41,038 nucleotides of DNA, taken from an uncultured Fibrobacter sp. GTDB lineage: Bacteria > Fibrobacterota > Fibrobacteria > Fibrobacterales > Fibrobacteraceae. The notes beneath the pieces are model-generated. The model ran no database searches, had not been told where the DNA came from, and worked only from the letters and a program-made list of their open reading frames with translations. Made by a program: the position numbers and the translations under genes. Below are positions 1 to 7,064 of the stretch, one piece after another. The DNA lies in NCBI GenBank assembly GCA_934691725.1, contig CAKUTF010000025.1, positions 1 to 41,038 of the forward strand, given 5' to 3'. Position 1 is the first letter of the stretch. Every line of letters begins with the position of its first letter.

Positions 1-110
1 AATCCCTCATCCCTAGTCCCTAAATTTAAACGTCCACGGCTCTGACCACTGCTCACTGACCACTAGCCACTGAACCTGGGCGTCTGCTGACTACTCCCTA
101 ATCCCTGAAC
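1..110. repeat. Heptamer-repeat region R1 (window edge)
   Basis: This is non-coding DNA made of degenerate 7-nt units. Three units of the form NNTCCCT occupy 1-21. A linker with a degenerate ACGTCC core follows at 22-39. Five units of the form CACTNNN (with variants) occupy 40-74, a GCGTCTGCTGA linker lies at 75-90, and NNTCCCT units resume at 93-106. The same unit types return at 512-765, 12480-12744, 22580-23400 and 40895-41038. The element is cut by the window edge. Confidence 0.8.
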
Positions 111-154
111 ATAGAACTCCGCGCCTTTAAATGAATTTTTTTGAAGAAAACCCC

Positions 155-183
155 TTGACATGTCAATCGGAATTTTTTATAAT
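155..183 (+). promoter_or_regulatory. Consensus sigma-70 promoter of tRNA-Lys
   Basis: A perfect -35 TTGACA (155-160) and a perfect -10 TATAAT (178-183) are separated by 17 nt. Transcription should start near 190, about 14 nt before the tRNA. This is the only full consensus promoter I see in the window. Confidence 0.93.
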
Positions 184-203
184 TGTTGCCGTCGATGAGA
201 CTT

Positions 204-276
<73 letters not shown>

Positions 277-280
277 CGAG

Positions 281-313
281 AGGGGCGTTTTCAAGAAGAA
301 AACGCCCCTTTTT
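281..313 (+). terminator. Intrinsic terminator of tRNA-Lys
   Basis: A perfect 12-bp stem, AGGGGCGTTTTC (281-292) with GAAAACGCCCCT (298-309), has a 5-nt loop and runs into a T tract (309-313). It starts five bases after the tRNA end and closes the single-gene transcription unit. Confidence 0.93.
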
Positions 314-440
314 CTTTGGAAGCCCCGGAAACACTGGCCTCGCGGCGTCCCGGGACGTGCTACGATCCGGTCGATTTGTCCAATAGGCTTGGTGGGGTTG
401 CCTACGCTTTCTTAGGACCTGTTTTTATACGTGTCAGGCA
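314..440. other. Unassigned intergenic DNA with a 12-bp palindrome
   Basis: No convincing gene is visible. The 75-codon open frame at 316-543 runs into the repeat DNA and has no ribosome-binding site, so I do not accept it. The only structure I see is the perfect palindrome CGTCCCGGGACG at 346-357. Unlike its flanks, this stretch does not show the 7-nt periodicity. Confidence 0.4.
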
Positions 441-506
441 TATCTCGGCAAGCTTGCTAGCAGTCATTACCGGACGAGATTCCCTTGTCAAGCAAGGGAA
501 TGACAT
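441..506. repeat. Palindromic element P (copy in R2)
   Basis: The conserved block CTCGGCAAGCTTGCTAGC (444-461) is followed by a hairpin with stem ATTCCCTTG/CAAGGGAAT (479-487/493-501) and loop TCAAG, then GACAT and a T run. Two copies with a different stem but the same loop and flanks, in inverted orientation, lie at 22771-22844 and 22998-23071. It resembles the GTCATTCC...GGAATC palindromes seen in many bacterial genomes (from memory). Confidence 0.75.
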
Positions 507-511
507 TTTTA

Positions 512-765
512 AAAGCCTAGACGTCTGCTGTTCTAAGCGCTAAGTTCTATCAACTAAGCTCTGAACCCCGCGTCCCGCTTACCGCTTCCCAAAAGCTTAA
601 ACGTCCGCAGACCAATTCCTCATTACTCATTGCTAATTTCTCATTTCCTTAGACGTCTGCGGACTAATCCCTATTCCCTCATCCCTAATCCCTAGCCTAG
701 ACGTCTGCGAACCAATTTCTCATTTCTCTTTGCTAATTCTCTTAGATGTCCGCGGTTTTATAAAG
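512..765. repeat. Heptamer-repeat region R2
   Basis: This is non-coding DNA of 7-nt units in the opposite orientation to R4 and R5. CTAAGNN-type units lie near 533-565. A 62-bp cassette spans 603-664, with ends GTCCGCAGAC and GTCTGCGGAC enclosing CATTNCT-type units. NNTCCCT-type units lie near 665-692. A second cassette spans 703-757 (55 bp, exactly one heptamer shorter). AGACGTCT-type palindromic cores mark the junctions. Nothing else is visible between the tRNA and the gene ending at 801. Confidence 0.85.
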
Positions 766-800
766 ACATTCTCTTAGTGTGTATATTGGTTTCGTGGAGT

Positions 801-1646
801 TTAGAAATTTCCGCCTAGCGGGAACAGCAAAAGTTCTAGCTGGTAAACCTTGTCCGCTTTGGCATCTTCGTCGGCGATTTGGGCGATTTCCTTGCGGAAT
901 GCGTTGAGGCGTTCCACGATTTTTTCGTAGCCTGCTTGGGAAATGCCGAGAGTCAATCCCGAAATATTCCGGATATTCGGAGCGTCCCTGTCGATGGATT
1001 CGGCGCCGAGAGCGATGCTTTTCTGGTGGAAACCTCGCAAGGCGATTTTCGACGTGCTGTCTCCGGTGGTGATATCCTTGTTCACCAAAATGTAGGAGCC
1101 GTCTTCCTTTTTTTCGACAAGATGGCATTTCTCGAGAAGCGCAACTGATTCCTTGGCTTCTTCGACGGAAATCTGCGGATGGACGGATTTGGCAAGAAGG
1201 GAAAAATCACCCCGGAAACCGTTCATACCGATGAGGGAGCGCACCGCAAGATGCCGCCAGTGGGAATAGACCTGGTATTGGTAAAAGGCCAGCAGATGCT
1301 GTCCCTTGGCGAATCGGACGATTTTTAGCTCGTTCTGCATCTTTTCGAACCAGCTGTTTTTTTCTTCGGTCGTTTCCGCCTGGTTGAACCAGACCAGGTT
1401 TTCGAAATAAGCTGCTTCGCGCTTGCCGAGCTTTAGCCCGGAGACGATTTTCTGGATGCTCTGGGTTGAAAGGTTTTTGGAACCTTGCATGACGCGGCTG
1501 ATGAAATCCTTGGCCTTGAAACCGATTTTGTCGGAGAATGCGCGCAGGGAAAAGGCGGGGTTTTCCGCTTTTTTCGACTTGTAGTAGTCGCTGAGGAATT
1601 CCCGGTAGTCCAGGTATTCGAAGACTTTGCGTGCGCTCTTGGCCAT
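801..1646 (-). CDS. TIGR02147-family protein, probable transcriptional regulator
   Basis: I recognise this 281-aa protein as the TIGR02147/DUF4423 type. The N-terminal part (about residues 1-75; FEYLDYREFLSDYY, then SLRAFSDKIGF) is a helical HTH-like region. The rest is the family's long helical domain. The family occurs as large paralogous sets in Fibrobacter, and a regulatory role is inferred from the HTH. I chose the ATG at 1646 over an upstream in-frame start at 1733, because 1733 lies inside the preceding gene and adds a basic, unrelated leader. A TACATT box lies at exactly -12 to -7 of this ATG, suggesting a leaderless transcript of its own. The gene follows the DUF2156-GNAT gene by 47 bp on the same strand. 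Confidence 0.8.
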   Translation of the reverse strand: MAKSARKVFEYLDYREFLSDYYKSKKAENPAFSLRAFSDKIGFKAKDFISRVMQGSKNLSTQSIQKIVSGLKLGKREAAYFENLVWFNQAETTEEKNSWFEKMQNELKIVRFAKGQHLLAFYQYQVYSHWRHLAVRSLIGMNGFRGDFSLLAKSVHPQISVEEAKESVALLEKCHLVEKKEDGSYILVNKDITTGDSTSKIALRGFHQKSIALGAESIDRDAPNIRNISGLTLGISQAGYEKIVERLNAFRKEIAQIADEDAKADKVYQLELLLFPLGGNF

Positions 1647-1652
1647 ATCCAG

Positions 1653-1658
1653 AATGTA
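1653..1658 (-). promoter_or_regulatory. -10 element TACATT, leaderless geometry
   Basis: TACATT occupies -12 to -7 relative to the ATG at 1646, with six bases (CTGGAT) between them. Transcription starting about 7 nt downstream of the box would begin at the ATG. There is no Shine-Dalgarno sequence and no clear -35. Confidence 0.5.
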
Positions 1659-1693
1659 GATAAATCGGAAAGGGGTTTGATGGCTGAAAAATT

Positions 1694-3271
1694 TTAGCGT
1701 TGTCCAGAAACAACGGAAACGAGATGTTCGCATCCAGTCGGCGGGTACAGCGCGGCGATATCTTTGGGCGTGAATCGGGGCGTTGAAATTTCCGGAACAT
1801 AGGAAAATTTGCCAGAAGCGAGCGTGTAGATGCCTGAATTTTCGGGGAAGAGGGTGTCTTCGACGGAAAATGTCGCCTGGGTTTCGGGATGCTCCTCGGC
1901 GAATCGCTTGAGATGGGCGCGCATATCGATAACGCGGAAAATGCCGAAGTCCGTTTCCGGGTTTTCGCCGAAAGTGAATCCGTCGTCGGTTTCGAAAGAT
2001 AGCGGCTCGCTTTGCGGTTCGCTGAAACCGAATTTTTTCCAGCCGCCAAATGACTTGTTTTCCGGAATGGTCCAGACGAGTGTCGCTCCGAATCCTTTCG
2101 CCTTTCGGAGAGCCTTGTCGATAAGTTTTGAAGCGAAGCCTTTTTGCCGGAACGCTTCGTCGGTCGCAAGCCCATAGATATAGCCGGCCTTTCCCCAGGA
2201 ACTTTCCATTTCGAACAAATGAAGCATCGACGCGAGAACGCCTTTTTCATACAAAGTAATTCTCGTCTTTTCGTTTGAATAGGGATAGAGAAATGCCTGC
2301 ATGAACTCGTCGGCGTCCGCTGGGAAACTCTTTTGCCAAAGTTTCCAGATCTCCGCTTCGACGGAATCTGTGTCGTAGGCAAAGTATTCTTCGGTGATGG
2401 TTTCCGGGTGGTAGGAAAGTTTCGCTTTGCGGAGGCCGGGAATCCCCATATCCTCTTCCCGGTTGATATGTTGGATTGTTTCCGGTAGGGATTTCGCCAA
2501 AAGCCGGTTTATCATGGCGTATGCGCCTTCGTAGGACATGTCCGCTTTTTCGATATGGACACAAAAGGTGTCGTGCGTTATTTGGGAGCCGAATGAAAAG
2601 GCGACCGGAGCTTCGCGGACAAAGAGAATGATTCCGAATAGTCCGAGTTTCTCGTAATTCGCCAGGGATTTTTCGATCATCGCCTTTTCTTCCAGGATGG
2701 TCGTCGTCCGCTTTTCTTGAGTGCCGATCCATTTGTCGAGAAGTTGGTCCAATGCTTCGGAATCCTCGCTTGGGGAAATTTCCTTGAAATTAAATTCGGG
2801 ATAGAGCTTCTGGAACTTTTCGATGTGGTTTCGCTTGGCGTGGAACTTTTTCCCGGCGAGTTCCGCTAGCTGTCGCTTCGGATAAATGTAATTTCCGAAA
2901 TCTCGGTTTTTGTAGATGTGGAAGGATTCGAATGTCGGCATTTTTGATAGGCTTTCCGCAAATTCCCTGGAAAGCGAGAAAAAACGCAGCTGTTCTCCGG
3001 CATTTCGGGCGTCCTGTCGGATAAATTCCAAAATTTTTCGTCTGTCGCCCGAACCGAGAGGTTCCAGGTAGGCCCGTTTGTCGGAACCGGCGATTCGGAA
3101 CTTGATGACGAGAAAACCATCTTGTTCAAGCCAAAGCGTGTCGTAAAACTTGGACCAGGCGAACAGGTTCGCAAAGGCATAATCCGCACATTGCCGATTC
3201 GCTTGAGACAGGTATCGTTCAAAGAGCGGTTTATCGCCGATCTGAATTTTTCGATATGGGAAATCTGTCAT
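1694..3271 (-). CDS. DUF2156 domain fused to GNAT acetyltransferase
   Basis: This 525-aa protein has two parts. Residues about 1-300 match the DUF2156 type, a GNAT-like fold related to the lysyl-phosphatidylglycerol synthase catalytic domain; typical pieces are YPKRQLAELAGKKFHAKRNH and HINREEDMGIPGLRKAK. Residues about 310-450 are a GNAT N-acetyltransferase, with the acetyl-CoA loop pattern YGLATDEAFRQKGFASKLI. A tail with FRVIDMRAHLKRF resembles the C-terminal region of Eis-type acetyltransferases. The substrates are unknown; aminoacyl or acetyl transfer is inferred from the folds. I prefer the ATG at 3271; a TTG at 3277 is the alternative. It lies 27 bp after the barrel/TPR gene and may be co-transcribed with it. 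Confidence 0.8.
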   Translation of the reverse strand: MTDFPYRKIQIGDKPLFERYLSQANRQCADYAFANLFAWSKFYDTLWLEQDGFLVIKFRIAGSDKRAYLEPLGSGDRRKILEFIRQDARNAGEQLRFFSLSREFAESLSKMPTFESFHIYKNRDFGNYIYPKRQLAELAGKKFHAKRNHIEKFQKLYPEFNFKEISPSEDSEALDQLLDKWIGTQEKRTTTILEEKAMIEKSLANYEKLGLFGIILFVREAPVAFSFGSQITHDTFCVHIEKADMSYEGAYAMINRLLAKSLPETIQHINREEDMGIPGLRKAKLSYHPETITEEYFAYDTDSVEAEIWKLWQKSFPADADEFMQAFLYPYSNEKTRITLYEKGVLASMLHLFEMESSWGKAGYIYGLATDEAFRQKGFASKLIDKALRKAKGFGATLVWTIPENKSFGGWKKFGFSEPQSEPLSFETDDGFTFGENPETDFGIFRVIDMRAHLKRFAEEHPETQATFSVEDTLFPENSGIYTLASGKFSYVPEISTPRFTPKDIAALYPPTGCEHLVSVVSGQR

Positions 3272-3298
3272 GGACAAATTTTGCCCGCCAGAAGAAGA

Positions 3299-4852
3299 TT
3301 ATTTCTTTTTGGATTTTTTCTTCTTGGAGGACTTCGACTTGGCCTTGGATTTCGACTTCGTCTTTTTCGTCTTGCTTACCGTGGGCTGCTCTTCGGGTTC
3401 CTGGACTTCCGGCTGGGGCGTTTCGACAATGCCGGATGCTCGCTGGATTTCCTGCAGGGCGTGGCGCGCTTCGCTTTCAAAGCGTCCGTTCGGGAACCGT
3501 TTCAGGTAGATTTGATAGTCCTTGACACGGTTGCTTTCTTGCACTAGCCGGAAAATGCACTCTTCAGCTTCGCTCCGGAATTGGCCGTTCGGAAAGTCGG
3601 ACAGGTAGTCGAGGTACGCCTTGAACGAGTTAGCCTCCTGGGCCTTTTTAAAGACCTGGTAGTCGCCGACGACCTGGAGCTTCGCTTCGATTTCTGCGCG
3701 GTGCGGGGAATCGGGATAGTATTGCAGGTACATTTCGAGCATTTCCGGGTCGTTCGACGCCATGACCTGCTTGAAGCGGGAATCTTCCTGCGAAACCTGG
3801 TATTCCTTCAGTTGGACCTTGTTCGAATCAAGCGTGCTGTAGAGCTGTTCCTTGGTCGCGAGGTCTTCCGGGTGGCAGAAAGCGAGGTAGCTTTCGAGAA
3901 CGTCGTTGAACTGCGCCTTGGTGTATTTTTCGCTCATGTCGGGAAGCGAGCCGTCTTCGAGGAAGAAGCGGTAGTCGCGTTCGATGGCCATGCAGTCCCA
4001 GTCGGAAAGCGTGTCCTTGACTTCGGAGTTGTTGCGGAGCTGGGTGTCGCGGTCGCGGAGCGCGAAGCGCATCTTGCGGTCACGCCGGCTTTCTCGCCCG
4101 AATTCGAGGGAAATTTCAAGCCCGATGCGGACGGGAAGTTTCGTTTCGATTTTTTTGAACTTGGTGCCGGCATAGGCCCCGGGAGTGGAAAGCGCGGCGT
4201 CTTCGCCCTTGTCGCTTGAAAAGTGGGGGACGGCTTCAACGTTTTCGAGCTTGCTGAAATCCTTCCTGACATGCAGGCCGATTTTGAGGTCGCCGTCCTT
4301 GAAAAGTTCGAACAGCCTGTATTCGAGACCGCCGGAGACGAAATAGCTCATCGACGTTTCCGCGTGAGTCTTGGTTGTTCTGGTTTCCTTGTTTTCGAAG
4401 CGGTAGTAGCGCATTCCCACCCCGCCAAGGACGCGCAGGTCCAGGTTGCCGACCAGGTTCACGGAAAATCCGAAGAGACCTGCGGGATTGAACGACATAA
4501 AGGAAAGCGTGTTGCCGTCGCCTTTGACGTCCTGCCCGTTAAAACGGTAATCCTTTCCCGACGAGATTTCCCCGAACTGGAATTCGCCGAACTCGGCACC
4601 GAGCCAGATGGTGAACGGCAAATCCGCCTTGTATATAGGCGTGAAGAGCGGGCTGAAGAGGAAGCCAAGCGACATGGGGACTGTCAGCGCGTCCTCGTCG
4701 ATTTTTTCGGTGAGGTATTGTCCTTCGCCCTTAAACGAGATGGGCGTGTAGGGTTCGACCTGGAAAAATGTCTGGGTATGCCAATTGGAACGTTCAAAGT
4801 CGGCTGCGAACGCGGAAGTAGCGGCAAGAAAGAAAATCAGAATTTTACGCAT
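3299..4852 (-). CDS. Secreted beta-barrel-like/TPR-like protein with Lys/Ser tail
   Basis: This 517-aa protein starts with a clear signal peptide (MRKILIFFLAATSAFAA, cleavage about residue 17). Residues about 20-250 alternate like outer-membrane beta strands (GFLFSPLF, VNLVGNLDLRVLGGVGMRYYRF). The middle and C-terminal part is helical with TPR-like repeats at about 370-465, marked by YYPDSPHRAEIE, FPNGQFRSEAE and FPNGRFESEAR. The last 25 or so residues are almost only Lys and Ser. I do not recognise a named family. An envelope scaffold, with the basic tail contacting peptidoglycan, LPS or nucleic acid, is one reading. A TAAATT box lies 7 nt upstream of the ATG. The gene follows the PEGA operon by 69 bp. 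Confidence 0.75.
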   Translation of the reverse strand: MRKILIFFLAATSAFAADFERSNWHTQTFFQVEPYTPISFKGEGQYLTEKIDEDALTVPMSLGFLFSPLFTPIYKADLPFTIWLGAEFGEFQFGEISSGKDYRFNGQDVKGDGNTLSFMSFNPAGLFGFSVNLVGNLDLRVLGGVGMRYYRFENKETRTTKTHAETSMSYFVSGGLEYRLFELFKDGDLKIGLHVRKDFSKLENVEAVPHFSSDKGEDAALSTPGAYAGTKFKKIETKLPVRIGLEISLEFGRESRRDRKMRFALRDRDTQLRNNSEVKDTLSDWDCMAIERDYRFFLEDGSLPDMSEKYTKAQFNDVLESYLAFCHPEDLATKEQLYSTLDSNKVQLKEYQVSQEDSRFKQVMASNDPEMLEMYLQYYPDSPHRAEIEAKLQVVGDYQVFKKAQEANSFKAYLDYLSDFPNGQFRSEAEECIFRLVQESNRVKDYQIYLKRFPNGRFESEARHALQEIQRASGIVETPQPEVQEPEEQPTVSKTKKTKSKSKAKSKSSKKKKSKKK

Positions 4853-4859
4853 CGCCTAT

Positions 4860-4865
4860 AATTTA
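4860..4865 (-). promoter_or_regulatory. -10 element TAAATT near the ATG at 4852
   Basis: TAAATT occupies -13 to -8 of the start codon, leaving seven bases. There is no room for a ribosome-binding site, so a leader of zero to one base is expected if the box is used. It shows the same geometry as several other genes here. Confidence 0.4.
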
Positions 4866-4921
4866 GTTTCTTGCCATTCAAAGCGTTTGATGATAACGCT
4901 AAAATAAGCGCAAAAGACATT

Positions 4922-6430
4922 CTAGAACGACAGGATGATGCCCGTAGCCAGAAGTCCGCCGGCGAGAATCAGGAATCCCGTTCCCACGTAGCGTTCTGTC
5001 TTGGCCCTGTCTGCGTAGCGGTGGTTCCTGTCGAGCAGGGTCTGGAAGTTCTTTCCACCGCCGGAACTAGGCATGTTCAGTTCCTTCTTGATGGACTTCG
5101 CCTTGTCGCGGTCCTTTTCGGAAACGTAGAGAAAAATTCCGCCGGCAATCGCCGGGGCTAGGGCTGTTCCGATGGCGAGGTGTCCCCAGAAAACGCGCTT
5201 CTGGATGGTTCTAAAAACCTCCTGGGCTTTGAGATCTTCGGCTGTCGTTAGCGGGGTGAGCTGGATTTCGAGTTGCGTCCTCGTTGTCGCATTGACGTAG
5301 AATTCGACGATGGAATCCCGGAAGCCTTCTTTCCATAGGTGGATGCTCGCCGGCCCCGGCTCCTCGGAAAAAAGAGTTTTGGGCGTCTTTCCGATGGGAC
5401 GGGAACTTGGGGCGATTTCCGTTTCGGAAAAGATTTTTGCGCCGGACGGGACTGTCCGGATTTCCACTTCGGGCTTGACGCGTTTTAGGTGCATGTTGAT
5501 TTTTGTCGTGTCCCCGGGAATCGGCCGGACGGTCGCCTTGTTAGCCCAAAGCGTCTTTTCGACGTTCCAGTACGCTTCGAGTTCCACCTTGCCCGTATCC
5601 GCTACGGCAAATGCGCAGGGCGTCTGGCAAATGATGTCTTCGCCTTTTCGCGAAAGGTTCGCGCCTTCCGGGTAAGTTTCCACGAAGATAAAGCTTTTGG
5701 TGTCTTTTTTTACGGTAGGTTCCCGGTAAATCCCTTTGACTTTTTGTACCAGGGTGAGAAGGCGGTCTTTGGCGAGGAGTTCGCCGGTCGCATATTTTGA
5801 CGAAACGGTCAGGCGTTCCGAACTTTGGGACTTGCTTTCAAAAAGGAAACGGTGCAAGTAGATGTCGAGACTGTCCTGATGCTTTGCCGGTTTGATTTCG
5901 GCTGTCCAGACAGCGGTCGCTTTGCGTGTTTCCGCTTCTTTTGCGATACAGGGGGAATCCTTGCATTCCGGGAAATCCTTTGCCGAAACTTTTAGGACGC
6001 GGTCTCCCGATTCCTTGAGAAGCTGAAATTCCAGGTCGTAGATTCGCTCGGCGAGTGCGGAATCGATGGAACGGCTGAAGACGGGAAAAAGCAATGTTTT
6101 CCCGGAAATGTCCAAGTCGTTTTTGGGTTCGCCAGCGGAAAGGGAATCGGCTGTGCGAAATTCCTGGAGGAGCGAATCAGCGTCGGCGAAAGTCAGGATT
6201 TTTCCCGTGGAATCATGAAGCGTTCGGATTCTCTCTTTTTGAATCTTGACGACGGTGAACGTGTCTGCGACAAATCCGCCGAGGAAAACCGTGTCGCCTG
6301 CGCTTCCTAGAAACTCCGCCTGTTGGGATGTTCCAGAGACAAGCGTGACCGAGAGCGGAAAGCCACGCTTGCTTTCTCCGATGGCAAATCCCGAGATGGT
6401 GAGCAGCAGAATGACGAATATTTTTTTCAT
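4922..6430 (-). CDS. PEGA-domain membrane protein (large)
   Basis: This 502-aa protein begins with a signal peptide (MKKIFVILLLTISGFAIGES). Two PEGA-like segments are visible: one around FVETYPEGANLSRKGE, at about residue 255, and one around VEIRTVPSGAKIFSE, at about residue 335. PEGA domains are surface-layer/envelope beta modules with no known catalysis. Two hydrophobic segments near the C-terminus (LAIGTALAPAIAGGIFLYV and the last 20 or so residues) flank a charged stretch (SEKDRDKAKSIKKEL), and the protein ends IILSF. The smaller PEGA protein just upstream has the same layout and ends IIFSF, so the two look paralogous. I chose the ATG at 6430, which fits the signal peptide and lies 7 bp after the upstream stop; an upstream in-frame start at 6496 would overlap that gene. 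Confidence 0.8.
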   Translation of the reverse strand: MKKIFVILLLTISGFAIGESKRGFPLSVTLVSGTSQQAEFLGSAGDTVFLGGFVADTFTVVKIQKERIRTLHDSTGKILTFADADSLLQEFRTADSLSAGEPKNDLDISGKTLLFPVFSRSIDSALAERIYDLEFQLLKESGDRVLKVSAKDFPECKDSPCIAKEAETRKATAVWTAEIKPAKHQDSLDIYLHRFLFESKSQSSERLTVSSKYATGELLAKDRLLTLVQKVKGIYREPTVKKDTKSFIFVETYPEGANLSRKGEDIICQTPCAFAVADTGKVELEAYWNVEKTLWANKATVRPIPGDTTKINMHLKRVKPEVEIRTVPSGAKIFSETEIAPSSRPIGKTPKTLFSEEPGPASIHLWKEGFRDSIVEFYVNATTRTQLEIQLTPLTTAEDLKAQEVFRTIQKRVFWGHLAIGTALAPAIAGGIFLYVSEKDRDKAKSIKKELNMPSSGGGKNFQTLLDRNHRYADRAKTERYVGTGFLILAGGLLATGIILSF

Positions 6431-6437
6431 GGCGGCG

Positions 6438-7064
6438 TTAAAAGGAAAAGATGATTGCGGAAACGAGAAAGAGCGCACTGAACCCGAGCGAGACACCGGC
6501 GGCTGTCCGGTAATTCTTGCCGCCTTTTTTCGCGTCGAAAAATTTCTTTTTGGACGAGCGGTACTCTTCGCCTTCGCGGATGACGCTGTTCTCGATTTTT
6601 TCCCTTGCCCGGTCGGCGTCCCGAAAACGGAGCGTGGAAAGTGCGGTGAATGTTCCGGTAAGGGAAAGCGGAAGGAGGCTTGAAGCGAAAAGGATTTTCC
6701 CGATGTGGCGGTTCTTTCGCCTGTCGAGAGTCTTTTCCTGGAATTCGATTTTTTCCAGATCGGCTTCTTCGAGTTCTATCCAGGCAAAGCTTTGCGGAGA
6801 ATCTGTAACGCGGATGTCGAGTGTCGTGTCGGAATATCCCGGTTTGAACAGGGTGACGCGTACGATTGAATCGGATCTTTCGAGATGAAAATCATGAGGA
6901 CTCTTAAAAGAGGATTCTCGTACAAATGAACCGGGACGATCCCCGAGATAGAGTTCCGCGCCGAGAGGCCATGAAGAAATCCGTAGCGTTCTCGCCGAGT
7001 CGGAAAAATCGCTTGCCGGAAGCGCCGCAACGAAAAAGCAGAGAATCCCGAAAACTTTTTTCAT
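6438..7064 (-). CDS. PEGA-domain membrane protein (small)
   Basis: This 208-aa protein has a signal peptide (MKKVFGILCFFVAALPAS), then one PEGA-like unit (RISSWPLGAELYLGDRPGSF ... VTLFKPGYSDTTLDIRV). Two hydrophobic segments follow (KILFASSLLPLSLTGTFTAL and the C-terminal 20 residues), separated by a charged linker. The architecture copies that of the next gene, suggesting duplication. The start is ATG at 7064 because it gives the signal peptide and overlaps the upstream stop by 4 bp (ATGA); the longer frame from 7265 lies inside the upstream gene. The role is unknown, and the context points to an envelope complex with three lipoproteins. Confidence 0.8.
   Translation of the reverse strand: MKKVFGILCFFVAALPASDFSDSARTLRISSWPLGAELYLGDRPGSFVRESSFKSPHDFHLERSDSIVRVTLFKPGYSDTTLDIRVTDSPQSFAWIELEEADLEKIEFQEKTLDRRKNRHIGKILFASSLLPLSLTGTFTALSTLRFRDADRAREKIENSVIREGEEYRSSKKKFFDAKKGGKNYRTAAGVSLGFSALFLVSAIIFSF

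Noticed and set aside
316..543. 75-codon plus-strand open frame after the tRNA terminator
   Set aside because: No ribosome-binding site, it runs into repeat DNA, and its composition does not look protein-like.
4866..4895. Hairpin AGCGTT/AACGCT between the PEGA operon and the barrel gene as a terminator
   Set aside because: The stem is only six pairs and no T run follows on the minus strand.
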